Origin: Galaxea fascicularis
Taxonomy: Eukaryota; Cnidaria; Anthozoa; Scleractinia; Euphylliidae
Length of the DNA: 64,000 nt
Assembly: GCA_948470475.1 (NCBI GenBank)
Contig: OX419335.1
Location: 42,309,025 to 42,373,024, forward strand
Reading direction: 5' to 3'
Below, in pieces: positions 1 through 11,766 of this stretch (position 1 is its first letter; each line of letters begins with the position of its first letter). A program made the translations under genes and the position numbers. A model generated the notes under the pieces. The model was given only the letters and a program-made list of their open reading frames with translations. It was not told the DNA's origin and searched no databases.

Positions 1-1
1 G

Positions 2-174
2 AGGTTTTCCCACCATTACAACCTTGACCCTGCATGTGGTTACACATGCAAGTACCAGGAAGAGAGGTTGCAACTGAAGGACTTTAGCCTAAAGGAGTGT
101 GTATGGCAATATTATTCTCCTTTAAAATCCATTCAAATCTTTCTAAATTCACTCTAGATTGGCAATATTATTAT
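2..174 (+). other. possible terminal exon cut by the window edge
   Basis: Reading from base 2, this frame stays open for 57 codons to a TAG at 172-174. The translated stretch is cysteine-containing (for example CGYTCKYQEERLQLKDF) and looks more protein-like than random intergenic DNA. No start codon or splice acceptor lies inside the window, so if real it is the last exon of a plus-strand gene lying upstream. I recognise no family. It may be chance. Confidence 0.15.
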
Positions 175-1788
175 CTACTGGTTATCATCTCAGTGACACA
201 GGTTTTTATTTTGTGGTTGGTGTAATTTGATGAATCCGTCATGACTGTTGCTAAAAGCTCCAGAACAAAAACAGACATGGATGTTGTGCATAGCTGGTTT
301 CTTTCTTTTGTGGGGGGAGGGGGAGGGGGGCTTCACTTCACTTCAGCCAGTACAGTTTACCCTAATTTGCTAAACCAGCCTTCAAATCATAGCTGTATGC
401 CAAAGTAGAGCAAATTCAGACAGAGGGATGTGGAATTTAAGACTAAAACACACCCCTTTTGTGCAAAGCCTCTGAGATCTCTTGTCTGTTCGTCTGAATG
501 GCTGGCAACCAACTTGATATTATACCCAAGTCAGGCTGTGGTGGACATCTTAATTTGCTTAAGTGTTTCTTGTAAAACTGACCAGGCTGAAGAAGAACCA
601 TATACACTGTACAGTGTACATGTATGCCCCTCAAGTATTGTGTGGAGAATACACTTTGTGATGTCTCTGATGAAGACTATTAAACTACATTCATATTTGA
701 ACATGGCAATAACTTGACTGAATGTTTTCACTGTTCAGACCAGGAAAGTTAATTTAAAGTCACTGATGTATTCAAACTGTAAGAGAGTGGATACCACCAT
801 GACTTTCCTGTGAAACTACAGTGTAACCAGACATTTTCAGGAGGACCTGAGAAATTTGGTTCCATATCAGTGTTTTCTATGCTGAAATGTACATGTCAGG
901 TAATTGGTACATGGTTTTGAAGATAAACCACATTTCCTTACCTTCATTCTTTGAATATCTTTGATGGCTGTTGGTTGCACTTCTTGAGCTGTCGTCATCT
1001 ATTTTAGCATGATAATGGTTACAGACAGTGAAAGAAGGTCACATCAGCCTCAATTATAAAAATTAATGAGCTTTCGAACACCACATCTTGTAAGAGATTC
1101 ACATTTCATAGCAATTTCAAGGAAAAGCAATCTTGCAAAATCTTGCATGGTCAATATGTTGTGTTTTTCTCTGGTGAATGAATTACAATTACCAGCGAGC
1201 ATTCTCATGGGTTGGGGCTAATGAGTAACTGGCCCATGTTGAAATACACACTTATGCAATAAGAAACTTTTCCGGACAACATTTCCTTCCATGCGTTCTG
1301 ATATTTTTAGCTACCCCCTGGTGCCCAGAATGTCTTTATTAATTTTCCTCTACTGTGAACAGTGAACATCTTGGTAAAACTGTCACCGTTTGTAAGAACA
1401 CCAGTCAGTAATACAAAGTTATGTATCACAAAGTTCTCAATGAACTTTAAAACACAGGGCTTTATTAGTCATCAACAAATCCTATCAATAAATTATTATG
1501 CTGAGTTGACCACTTCAAATGGACAAAAAGGCCAAAAAATTGGTTGAAGATAGGATTATCTTCTGCCGTATTTTAGTCATAACCAATAACATCCCAGCCT
1601 TGGCTGCAGGGTGCAAATGGCCAACAGTCATTGACTGTTGGTTTCTGTGGCCATGAAGTTTTCTAGAGACAGGAGTTAAGGCTCAAACAGTGAACTCTAT
1701 GTTCCAAATATTGTGAGGATACTTTTGTGTCCCCTTTGTGTTGAATATGCAGAGGTGAAAAAAAAAACAAGGTCGTGTGATGTGTGGT
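175..1788. other. no gene recognised
   Basis: AT-rich DNA with short open frames only, none with splice-site support or a recognisable product. A short palindrome, TACACTGTACAGTGTA, sits near 603-618. Confidence 0.5.
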
Positions 1789-1789
1789 G

Positions 1790-2010
1790 CAGTCTGAGAT
1801 GGCTCTCCTGCTCGGCAGTCCCAAGCTCTTACAAATGATGTAACCATACAACGGTAGAGCCAACAATACCGTGGGAGGAAGGTATGCTAGTCGCTTGGCG
1901 ACGGGCGAAAGGACAACTGAAAAGAAATCAGAGTCCCAGGCAGCAATCGAACCTACAACACCGGTCGGATGCTCTAACCACTGAGTTACAGGAACCCCTG
2001 GTGAGCTAGG
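1790..2010 (-). repeat. tRNA-derived SINE
   Basis: On the minus strand the head reads like a tRNA: an A-box-like TAACTCAGTGG, then AGAGCATCCGACC, then a B-box-like GGTTCGATTGC at tRNA spacing. An unrelated body follows towards lower coordinates. The tRNA fold is not intact, so this is a SINE and not a tRNA gene. The overlapping 123-codon minus-strand open frame is a by-product of the SINE. Confidence 0.65.
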
Positions 2011-4613
2011 CTGTTTATCTAGGTTCTTATACAAAGTGTCCCACTATGGTCTGCTGGCTCGACAATGTAAACGTGAATCAGACATGATAATGATTATTAA
2101 TGATGGTAATGGTCTAATATGCCCGTGAGAATGATGATATGCTAGTCGCTTGGAGGGAAGTAGGATTTTCGTGATGGACGATTGAATTAAGTTTGGTTAC
2201 CACTGTGGACAAAAATAATAACTATGCGACGCACAAGATCTGAAAATTTTTTCTTAGGAAACAGTGCAGCATCAGAGGTCAGGCCTTAAAACAGTAACAT
2301 ACCTACAACTGCAACAATGCACTTTCAATGCCCACCTGGTTATCACAGTGAAGGTGGACTTATTGATGTGTGACGGACGTCACAATAGTGGAAAAATAGA
2401 AACTCAACGCAATAAATATTTAACCTACCCTCCCCTCCCTTGTTGTAACTTGTCGGGTATGCGGAAGTAAAATTCTCTGTCGCATTTGCAACATGATATG
2501 GAGTGCAAGAAAGTGAAAAGGGTGCCGGCTTCTTGGAAAAACGGGAACATGTTTGAAACAGCTGATTTGATTGGATGCGTGTTTTGGTCTTCCGTGTGCG
2601 TAAACACCATCCGTATATACGATGACAGCGTCTGCAATTTGATTACGACAGCAACGCGCGTTTAGGGCGCTTGTGTCTGTTAGAATGTACGACGATCACG
2701 GCTCACCCTTGTAACTGGTTTAATTTGCTACTGGTATTTCAATGCATGGCTCTCGGACACACCTTCGATAACCACGAAACTGGAATGTGCCAGTCAGGAA
2801 TGGACTGCTATTTTGTAAGTATTTAGTCACTTCCTCTGGATTCCTCAGACCAATTTCTACTGCCAGATAGTGTCACCAAACAACGAGGTGGTAAGGATTA
2901 ATTTGTTGCCGCACGCTGTTAGATTGAGAAATTAATTGATTTAGAGCTAGGGCCTGATTTATTGTCCATTAATTGTTTCCTGAGTTTAAAATATCAGAAC
3001 CGGACTTACTCATGAAGCAACTGCTGACGTGTATTGTGATGTTATTGGTATATGGTAAATAAAGCCCGATCAGGTATCGTCTTCGAGGAAACCGATTGAA
3101 ACGTGTTTGGAGAAAAATAACAATCTTACGTAAAATGTCACTACTTTAAAATCTGCCTGATTGGTGCGACCTAGCGAACGAAGAGCAAAAACTAACCCAA
3201 AAACTTTAATCGCTTCTCAATACAAGAAAATACGTGTATTTAAGGAAAACTCTAAATAGGAACTACTTCCGTACACAATGGATTACCCAAGCATCAATTA
3301 ATAAGGAAAGAAAAATAGTTAAATAAAATCCGAATGTAAATTAATAGTCAAAATATCACCCTAAATGTACATGTGTAAATGTTATGTACAATATCCTAAA
3401 AATTGGATTAAACCTAGACAAGAAAAAAAATGCGATATTGATAGAAGTTCCCGTGAACTAATAACATCAGAAAGTTGCGGCGGCATCCTTTTGATGTAAA
3501 GATTGTGACAATCAAGTGTCAGACATATGTACGTTATGTTTCTAAAGGTAACTTCCGCCTGAAACAGACGTTCGTCTATTGTGTCTTAGTGTTCTTCCGT
3601 ATTTATCAATTTGTTTTATTCTGGGCAGTTCTATTGCTAATAATGCACACGAATGTTGAAAGGTTGCTCGGATCTGTGTAAGAGTTGCCGTGCGTGAGTC
3701 GTGCCAGTTGAAATATTAAAATATGAAGACCGCGGCTGTTTTGATTCAAGAGATTGTTGGTAACAGAAAAAAAAAAAAGGAACGACGAGTCGTACTTTTT
3801 GGAATATGTAGAAACCACAAGTTCAAAGGTGCTGGACGAAATCGTAAGCACGACTGCTCTCTGGAAGAGGACAATTTTGTGAAAGTCAAAATGTTTTGTT
3901 TCAAAAACGCGATAATCAAAGTTATGGCTTGGTGTACAAATTGGAGAAAGAAGTATTTATGTAACTGACAAATAACAAGTTAAAGGTTTTTAAAATCGAA
4001 TGTTATAAGTCCTAAAACAACTCCAGATGCTATTTCCTCTGTATGTCTGGATTTTCTGTGTATCACTAATCCCACGCAGTACTCAATATAAACTGACAAA
4101 AAATCTTAACTTTCTAGATATTAACGTCTGTGAACCGTTTTTATCACGGAGGTCAAATAGGTGACAGTCATTGTTCACAGCGAAAGATCTAGAGAAGTAC
4201 ATCTTGAATGTTATCTGGTAACATAATTTATTTTATATCTCATTTCTGCCCTCGATTCAGCTTTTTCTTAACTCAGCCATTTTGTGCCTTGTAAAATGTT
4301 CCCCAAATGATTTGAGGTCTTGCAAATGTGCTTAACTATGAAACGTCTGTCATTTAGTTCACGCGATTCATTTCAGGAGGTGAAGTTTGCCTTCTGGCCG
4401 TCGGTTAATGTTTTGGAAAGTACACGACTATATTGGGGACGCGAGGGGGGGGGAGTACACGACTATATAGGGAAAGTGGTGTGGGGGGGGGGGCTGATGC
4501 TGTGGGGTGTACAGACGCTGAAGGTGTCTGCCCGCAGAAGCTTAGGTTTGCATAACCACACCACACCAAACTTAAACGACAGTCAACCGCAAGTGTTTGC
4601 CGATTCTCTCGGC
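2011..4613. other. no gene recognised
   Basis: Intergenic DNA without a supported gene. The motif ATGCTAGTCGCTTGG at about 2139 also occurs inside the preceding SINE (about 1885), suggesting SINE debris. The stretch immediately before 4614 contains G-rich runs (4446-4455, 4484-4494) and should hold the promoter of the small membrane protein gene at 4614, but I see no clear TATA box. Confidence 0.4.
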
Positions 4614-4934
4614 ATGGATGACGACTGTCTTTACTGCTGCATAGTCGTTATCGTCCTTGTCTCGTTAGCAACTGGTGTTCCGTGCTTGTTTTATGGATAC
4701 AAATGCAAGAATGCTGAACTAAGAACTGAGCACAAAAGCGACCATTGCAAAAATATCCACAATGATGATTCGGCCAAGGCTCTACAAGCGTTCGGTTGGA
4801 TCTTCTCGATACCTTGGCTGATTGCCGCACTTTACGTAGTTGCGAAGTTCTGTGGCTCTGACAGCTCCTCAGTTTCGCCAGAGACTCGTGAAAGAGAAGA
4901 TGGAGGAAGTGTACATGTTGTTGTGTGCTTTTGA
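4614..4934 (+). CDS. small two-transmembrane protein, copy A (unrecognised family)
   Basis: A 106-residue single-exon ORF of a family I do not recognise. Starting at the MDDDC methionine, residues about 5-27 form a hydrophobic helix with clustered cysteines (CLYCC) followed by SLATGVPCLFYG. A charged loop follows (KCKNAELR, then HCKNIHND, about residues 29-50), then a second hydrophobic helix (FGWIFSIPWLIAALYVVAKF, about 59-80) and a polar Ser/Glu/Arg tail. The start is chosen because the copy at 8685 begins at the equivalent position; an in-frame methionine at 4320 adds a glycine-rich unrelated leader. The near-invariant loop and second helix between copies imply selection. Function unknown; a small membrane protein of the plasma or an internal membrane is an inference. 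Confidence 0.7.
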   Translation: MDDDCLYCCIVVIVLVSLATGVPCLFYGYKCKNAELRTEHKSDHCKNIHNDDSAKALQAFGWIFSIPWLIAALYVVAKFCGSDSSSVSPETREREDGGSVHVVVCF

Positions 4935-5415
4935 AAAGCTGTTGGAAGAGTTTGTTATTGTTCTTCTTAGGAATTATTGATCGTGAAGCAACAGTTGTCA
5001 CCAGCAAACTCAAAGTCATTACACTGTACATAGAGTTTAGAGTTGTGTGCAAAAATTGTGTCGAAACGAGACAGGCCTTTCGTGAAGTTAAAGACTGCTT
5101 CACTAAAATGCGTGTTCAAAACTAGGATTTCTTGCCATTTCTTAACAACGACAAAATGGAACAGAAAAGAAAAGGTGAAAAGCGGCTTATTTGTAATTAT
5201 AGAGCTTTCAAAACTAAACTTTGATATAGACAAATGAAACTTAGTGTTCAATGGAAGCTGAGGAATCATAAATGTTTTGTCTTTTATTTAGAAATGTTAC
5301 TAAAAGCGTTCTTTTGTATCGGACTGTGTCGCTTGCATAAGGCTGTTTTTAGCAGGAGCGTGAGAAAGGCGCACTGTTTGCATAATGATGCTCACAGTCA
5401 ACGAGATATAATTGG
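4935..5415. other. no gene recognised (possible 3' UTR of copy A)
   Basis: Only short overlapping open frames on both strands. No clear AATAAA close to the stop codon at 4934. Probably 3' untranslated or intergenic DNA. Confidence 0.4.
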
Positions 5416-5440
5416 TTGGGCTTAACATTTTCTCTTGGTT

Positions 5441-5688
5441 TGGACGACGAGACACTTTATTGCTCATGTTCTTTACAGACGGAGATCATCTCCCTAGCAA
5501 CTGCAGTTCCTTGTCTCTTCTACGCAAACAAATGCAAGAACGCAGAAACGAGAGCAGAATACAAAAATCTTTGTAAAGATATCCACAATGATGAATTGTC
5601 TATCGTTTTGGATGTTCTTATCACTGCCTTGGTTACTCGCTTTCAACACCAGAGATATTTTCTCAACGGGCCTCTGGAGCCAGGGTAA
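5441..5688 (+). pseudogene. small two-transmembrane protein, decayed copy B
   Basis: This copy aligns with the intact genes at 4614 and 8685. The start codon has decayed (GGTTTGGACGACGAG where copy A has GGCATGGATGACGAC). The first-helix and loop signature remains readable (SLATAVPCLFYANKCKNAE, CKDIHNDE). After the HND motif the reading frame shifts: the expected FSIPWLIA helix survives only in another frame (about SLPWLLAF). Probably a pseudogene, though an upstream splice could supply a different start. Confidence 0.6.
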
Positions 5689-6043
5689 AGGAATAGCGAT
5701 CGTTGCGGAAGAGTGAAGTTAATTCATCTTAAAGCTGCATATTCTGTGTATCTACAACTCAACGTTTCACCAACGAACAGCTCTCAAGTTCCATGTTTTA
5801 AAATTGATCATGTTTGGCATTCTTCCTTGTTTGGTTTCCGTGGGTGCTTGACCCGGCAAGCACTGTAATTCTCTGCTTCTGATCATTGGTCGACTCAGAA
5901 GTGTGTTCCGCTTGCCTGAACATTTGAAGTGCGGGAATGTCGCTTATCCTTGAAGCCTCTGGAAAAGACACTATAGGTTTGCCTACCAACCCCTCAGCCA
6001 ATAAAACGACACTTCGATCACGTCGCGGGATCAGTGCCTTGAC
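5689..6043. other. no gene recognised between array copies
   Basis: Spacer between the two decayed family members. Only short minus-strand open frames without recognisable content. Confidence 0.4.
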
Positions 6044-6295
6044 ATGGAGCCCTCTTCCTTTGGCTGTCTGTGCTTAATTTTGATTATCTCTTTTTCAGTT
6101 GGAACCGCTTGTCTGTTAGTAGCAGGAACATGCGAGACTGTTGAGTTGAGACAATAACACTGCATTATGCATACTTATCGACAGCGACCAGGATGCTAAG
6201 ATGCTTCTTACAGTCGGCCGGGTTATCTCACTACCTTGGATGTTTAGTGCCTTTGTTTGTTTGTTCTGTTGCTACCTGTGGGTATGTGGTTGAGA
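6044..6295 (+). pseudogene. small two-transmembrane protein, heavily decayed copy C
   Basis: Begins with ATG and a hydrophobic cysteine-rich stretch (GCLCLILIISFSVGTACLL) in the same position as the first helix of copies A and D, followed by CETVELRQ where the others have CKNAELR. A stop codon follows directly. The remainder is recognisable only across frames, including ISLPWMFSAFVCLF-like coding in place of the second helix. Most likely a dead paralogue; identity rests on order and spacing more than on residue identity. Confidence 0.45.
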
Positions 6296-7890
6296 AGACT
6301 GGCGTAAGAAGCTGGTAGTTAGTTTTGCGACAAATTGACGTTACAACAAGAGTTACTATGTAGATTTAGGACAACCTGCTAACGGTTCTCTGAACTGAGA
6401 CGCTCCTTCAGTGGAAATGATGCAAGCTGTGTACCAAATCATCATTTTAAACATTTAATGCTACAGGGAAGACTGGCTTCGAACTTTGCAAGTCTATTGA
6501 AAACTGACCTACTCCTTGAAGCCGACACGGAAGGAAACGAGCTTTCTTGCTGTTCTGTGATCAACACCATTAGCCGATCAGCATGTATAAGAGTTAGTCT
6601 CTTTTCTTTCTTCTCTATTGGTTTATGTTCTTCTGTTCATATCTTCACTTGTTATGCCAGAATTTCTAAACGACATCCCCGAGTGTCAAGATTAGAGTTA
6701 AAGCCGTTTTGCCAGAATGCCAGCCACGTTTTATAGGATTAACGACAGCATTGCCTATCGCTCTTTGTGTTATGTGAAAGTGATAATACCGCTTTTGCGT
6801 TCGTGAATAAATCAGCGTTTTCACGACTAGGGGGAATTTTTCTGGAGATAATCATTCAGCTTCGCTTTGAGCCGGTGTTTCTAGATTCGGGAGCTTGGGT
6901 TCAGAAGGTGAACTTTGGGCTTGATGCTCAACAGTTATTGTGGTTCACTGCCATTGTCCTACTGAATCAGGTTGCCTTTTGACAGATCACGCTTTTTCCT
7001 CCAGCATATTGATCTGTATGTTTTGAAATCAATACCTTTTCATGAAGAAATCGAAAGCTTTCAGCAGATCCTCGCATCCAATTTGGACATGTTTGACTTG
7101 AATACTGTCGGAAAGCTCAGAAATTTGGAGATCGAATTACTTAACGCTACAGGCACAAGGCATGTAACTCAGTTTCCCATTGATAAAACGCTTGCCTCTT
7201 CCCGAGTGGAAACACGAACAGCCAGTAAGACACTAGAAGTATCTCTGAGGTAGATGAAGTGCGAAGGCTACGTTATGCGAATTTCTGTAGATTGTTGTTA
7301 CATCCATTGTTGAAGATCACGCTTTCAATCAAACGTTCAACTAAAACAGGTTTCAAACGGAGATGCTCATTTCGAGGGTATGCTAAAATTTGTACGAGAC
7401 TACCTGGTCAAGCTGAAAGGAACAGTAAAACGCGAAGAATTAGAATAACAACATTATCTTTGAAATCAATTTTCTCGTGCCCATTTTGCCCCAGTCTTAT
7501 ATGTTTCATAAGCTTAGTTGGTTAATCGAAGGATTACCTGTGTCTCCCAGCTGAGCAGGGACGCGTAGAAAAACAGCATTAGTCATCTTTTGTGATCCTT
7601 TGATGTGTGAGAGTGATCTAGTTCCTACCGATACAATTTACATAGTAGAATTTGTCAGTCTTAACGTTTTCCACTGTTGCCTTAAGCAAGTTGTTACTAT
7701 AAGCGTCAAAGTGTTTTGTTTCTCCGTGTGCGTATACTACAAGTGGAAGCAAGTTGCGTTCTCCCTTCCTCCCCCCCTCCGCCCCCCCTGATTACCTCAG
7801 GCTCCCTTATAGACAGATGAACCAGAATGAACTCGCTTGGGATAGGTAACATGAACTTTCGTGAATGTCAGTTGCAAACATAGCCTAATA
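6296..7890. other. no gene recognised
   Basis: Several open frames of 60-93 codons on the plus strand (6458-6736, 6972-7253, 7259-7525) lack recognisable domains and convincing splice sites. They may be chance or exons of unknown transcripts. A C-rich run lies at about 7769-7789. Confidence 0.35.
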
Positions 7891-7894
7891 GGTA

Positions 7895-8015
7895 AGCTCC
7901 CATGGGTCTCTTGTAAGTTAATGGCTGAACATCCGAATTAGTAATAAGAAGGTCATAGGTTCGACTTCTGTTGGGAGAACTGAAACGTTTGTGCCCGAGT
8001 ACTTGTATGACAAAA
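7895..8015 (+). repeat. degenerate tRNA-derived SINE
   Basis: The plus strand carries GTTAATGGCTGAACATCCG, then AAGAAGGTCATAGGTTCGAC and TTCTGTTGGGAG, which resembles a tRNA head with A- and B-box (GGTTCGACTTC) elements at the right spacing. It has diverged too far to be a tRNA gene. Confidence 0.5.
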
Positions 8016-8684
8016 TAGTATAATTACATCTTTCAACTTGAGGAAACGTTTAAAGGATAGATTAGAAAGAGAGCCGAGACCGAGGACATGCAGACTTCGA
8101 AAAATAAGTTGTCAAAGTATGTTACGCATTGTAACCTTAACAAGATTTTGAAATTGTTTTTTATCTTCGTTAGATATTTTAACTTACCTGTTGCCTTACA
8201 TCAACGGTTTCTCGTGAAATCTGGGACATGTTTCAAATCTGAGATACTTCCTTGAGAAAAGTTTAGAAATGTGTACAGTTTCAAATTTGCCTCCTGTGTT
8301 GGCACTTTAACGGTATTTACTGTGCACACCAACTTTTCCTTTCCCTGTTTCCTTTCTTTCTTATTTTCCTTGGTTTTTAATACTTGGCAACTCGAGAAGG
8401 GCAAATCGCTAAATATGTCACATCATACAGTTAATTGATGGCCATCTCCCCCCGCCTCAAGCTCCTTATTTTGGGCGTTGCATATTTTACAACCCAGATT
8501 AAGTTCACGTGAATGATCGGTCAAAGTGAAGGGAAGTCTGTCTTCATTGGTCAATTTGTAAGGGTGCTCGTGCGTAGCAAGTGCTCTGTGGACGTTGAAC
8601 GCGTCTCGACAGGACGCTACGTTTCCATAACAACGGACGCCGACTACAGTTAACAAGTCAGTTGGATAGTGTGGCTCCTTTGGT
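8016..8684. other. no gene; upstream region of copy D
   Basis: Contains minus-strand open frames without recognisable content. The last 200 bases should hold the promoter of the gene at 8685; no clear TATA box is seen. Confidence 0.35.
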
Positions 8685-8954
8685 ATGGACGATATCTGCT
8701 GTATGTGCTTCCTTGTGATCTTCTCTTTAGCAACTGGAGTTCCATGTCTTATATATGGAAACAAATGCAAGAACGCTGAGTTGAGGGCTGCTCATAAAAG
8801 TAGCTTTTGCAAAGATATTCACAATGATGAATCAGCCATTGCTCTCCAAGTCTTCGGGTGGATCTTCTCCATACCTTGGTTGATCGCTTTCATTATCTGT
8901 TTGTCAAAACTCAAAACCAATACAGTAGTGGTTGGTGTGGAATGTGATCTTTAA
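8685..8954 (+). CDS. small two-transmembrane protein, copy D (unrecognised family)
   Basis: An 89-residue single-exon ORF beginning MDDICC. It shares with the 4614 gene the first hydrophobic helix (FLVIFSLATGVPCLIYG, about residues 9-25), the loop motifs KCKNAELR and CKDIHNDESA with two conserved cysteines, and the second helix (ALQVFGWIFSIPWLIAFIIC, about 53-72). The C-terminal tail is shorter and unrelated to that of copy A, which suggests the tail is free to vary. Candidate polyadenylation signals AATAAA lie at about 9352 and 9416. The positive loop lies between two membrane spans, so both ends should face the same side. Function unknown. Confidence 0.7.
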   Translation: MDDICCMCFLVIFSLATGVPCLIYGNKCKNAELRAAHKSSFCKDIHNDESAIALQVFGWIFSIPWLIAFIICLSKLKTNTVVVGVECDL

Positions 8955-10375
8955 AGCGTGTGATTTTTACCTGTTACTAAAATGTTTCCAAACTGGGGCC
9001 AATCCATCAGTGTTACAAGATCATCAGATACTTGGTACCTTGCACGGAACTTTCATTTCATCAAGATTAAAGCGACAGTAAGGAAAACTAGAACTTACTA
9101 GGATGCTTTTGGCGAGCTTCAATCTGCAATTACAATAGAAACCATGGTTGCTAATAACCTCTTGTAATAGGTGTGCGTGTGTGTGGAGTTATCTGAATTA
9201 GCAGAATATTGTTTAACAGCGAACGTCTGCGCCCTCCCACATTTACCTATTGAAGTAGATCAATTAGTTGATTGTGGAATTCATCTGGGTATCAAAGACT
9301 TGCATTTACTTCATTTAAAGGCTTGAAGATTGAAAGGAAAAAGATGTTGTAATAAAAGATTGTTACTCTGTTTAACTAAATGATAACTGCTTTTGTTTTC
9401 TACTGTGAATCCTGCAATAAATGGGTGTGTTTGCAATGAATATTGGATTTAAAAATTGAAAATTTGTCAAACTATTGGCTAACTGTAGACAGGCTTTTAA
9501 AGCTTCGTTCCCCGATCAGTGTCCTATGCTGTCTGGATGAATGGCAGCATTCGTTCAGTGTCCGGTAATGTCTTAAGGTAGTTGCACTGAGTAATTTTAA
9601 GTATTTTGGAATCAACTTTAAAATGGGATACTATCTTAGAATTTCAGCTAATAAATTTGAATACTTGTCAGTGACTAGAATTGGTACTTGACTTTTTTAT
9701 CCCAATATAATTGTGGCCTTGTACCTGTTAATTTTTAACTTATTGCCTTGCCCCCTGGGGCCTATAAATTTAAAAAATCTAATTTTTTGTGGACGTGAGA
9801 TAAAAATACTTTACCTTTTTTTGAGAATCCTACAAACATTAACACCCTGAATAATCACTAGCTTGCAAAGCGCAAAAGAAGCGATATTTAAAAATTTATC
9901 GTGAAATTTCCAATTTTTGCCCAAAATTGACGGTAGGAATTTCGAGGAATTTGAATCACAACTTAGTTTGCAAGCAAGCGATCGTTTATTACAACGAGTT
10001 GAACAAAATGGCCAAATTTCATTGTTATAGGGGCTATACTTTTGAGGAAAAACGTCCTAAAAATATGGATAACCTGTGTTCAGTCCACTTTCTGTCAAAA
10101 AACGCCCAAAATGGCTCGCTAAAGTCAATTTTGTAGAAAGAGATCGTGGTTAAATGTGTGGCGGCCATCTTGAACAATGTTTTACCCTCCTCGCGGTCTC
10201 AGTTGCTAGATTTGTCTTTGTTTTGACCCCTAACACTACCCCCATATTACTTTTTTTGTCGGTTGCCAGAGTCGGTTGCTAAGGACGAATTATTTTGGGG
10301 AGACGTGAAATTTGAGATCGACTTCCGCTGGCGAAGTGCGCATAATTGATAGAATTGTAAGACGCCTTTGTTTGC
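8955..10375. other. no gene; AT-rich repeat-like DNA
   Basis: The 3' flank of copy D, then an AT-rich stretch starting near 9574 with TTAAGGTAGTTGCACTGAG. This resembles the TTAAGGTAATTCCC end of the MITE at 11320 and may be one end of a related element. I found no matching opposite end. Confidence 0.35.
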
Positions 10376-10917
10376 AATGGCGTCGCAAGATAAAAAGAAG
10401 AAACTTTCGAAGTCAGCCGAGAGGAAAGAAAGGGGCTGAAGCAAGAGGTATTGGAACTGGATCTCGAATAGATTTTTCGCTTCCAGCCCAATGGACAACA
10501 GAAATAACATCATACGACCATCACGATGCGGTGAAATCTATTTCTCCAGGCAAAACGATGTATCACACGTCAACTAAAGTCAAAGAGACGCTGGCTAAAA
10601 GAAAAATGGATTTCTGCTTAGATAAGTCATCAGAGTCTTCGGGTAACGAGACAGATAACAAGGATCCAGATTTCGAGCCAGATCCATCCCCAAAACGGCT
10701 GAAAATGGTTCGCGACGAACCTTTGCAGAATCCATTGAAAGTAGAGCGACGGCTTTGTGTTTGTGAATCTTTGCAGATAGTCCGTCTGATTGAGGACATA
10801 CACAAGACCTCTCGTTGCTCTACACCCGACCGGTCCAATCTCCTTACTCGGTCGACTGAACGAACTTCCGGTACTTTGCCGTCCGTTTATTTCGGGATAA
10901 AACCACTTTTTTTTTAA
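10376..10917 (+). pseudogene. basic single-exon ORF, apparently frameshifted, unrecognised
   Basis: An ATG at 10377 opens a Lys/Ser-rich start (MASQDKKKKLSKSAERKERG) that stops after 20 codons. The adjacent frame continues open to 10917 with an acidic/basic nuclear-looking stretch (SSESSGNETDNKDPDFEPD, then PSPKRLKM) and then CESLQIVRLIEDIHKTSRC. The best reading is one ORF broken by an indel near 10420-10436, possibly from a transposon-associated gene family. The alternative is the continuous 201-codon frame from 10312. No family is firmly recognised. Confidence 0.35.
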
Positions 10918-11319
10918 TATTACATGACATGAGCTACAAGATGATTAATAGCACGATGAATGTGAGGCTTGTCTGTTGACCATACTTTTTTTTCAAGTTT
11001 TTCAAATGTTGACCAGTCTTTTCCAATGGACGGCGAAACTTGCCGCCTGTTGTCATCAAGATCAGCTTTTCTTGATATTGCCAGGATCACTATTATTACC
11101 CCCCTCCCCCCCCTGCCCCCACCCTCTCCCTCCAAAATCGAACATTTCCAAATTAGTACTGAAGTACAGTACTGAAATTTTTCGACGGACAAATGTCATT
11201 CGGAAACGTCAATACCAATGTTTTTGCCACGCCATAAGTTGTGTTACTTATTAGCGCTTGTGCAGTGCAGGACATTGATAGCAGAGTTGTTTTGCTCAGC
11301 ACGGTTGGTTCATTGTTCT

Positions 11320-11766
11320 TAAGGTAATTCCCCTGAATTGCGTTGTGCATCCTTACCGCGCATAATTTCTTGCGTCAGCAGCGCGCGCACGAGCGCATGC
11401 ATATTCAAAATACTGTTGGTTTTCTGAAGGACTGATCTCCTAGAAATAGGCAAATGGCAATTTTCTCCCCGGCATACAAGCACGGTTACCCCTAACCCCA
11501 TTTTTATTGGTGTCATTTGCTCGTAATAGGTACAGGGAAAACATTTCAAGATGAAAAAAAGTTGGGTAGTAGAAGTTGTAGGATTTGTGTATAAATGACG
11601 TAAGACTCCAGGAAAGAGTATGAGAATATGAGATAGCGGTCCAATTTCCTTACATTATTTTCAACATCTTTTTATTGCGTTTTCTCAGTGTCCTATGCAT
11701 GGCTATGAATTGTGCCAAGTTTGAAAAAAATCCGGCTGGTACATCCTTTTCAAGGGAATTACCTTA
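11320..11766. mobile_element. MITE with TAAGGTAATTCCC ends
   Basis: The left end reads TAAGGTAATTCCCCTGAA, and the reverse complement of the right end reads TAAGGTAATTCCCTTGAA, giving 18-bp terminal inverted repeats with one mismatch around a 447-bp noncoding element. Probably a non-autonomous DNA transposon. The left flank is TTAA-like; the right flank is not, so the target site is uncertain. Confidence 0.65.

Noticed and set aside
1900..2005. Functional tRNA gene
   Set aside because: A and B box-like elements are present but acceptor and anticodon stems do not pair; the SINE body follows.
1663..2034. 123-codon minus-strand ORF
   Set aside because: It overlaps the tRNA-derived SINE and its tRNA-like head; the coding appearance is incidental.
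4320..4613. In-frame N-terminal extension of the small membrane protein
   Set aside because: It translates G-rich spacer DNA and has no counterpart in the 8685 copy, whose start aligns with the ATG at 4614.
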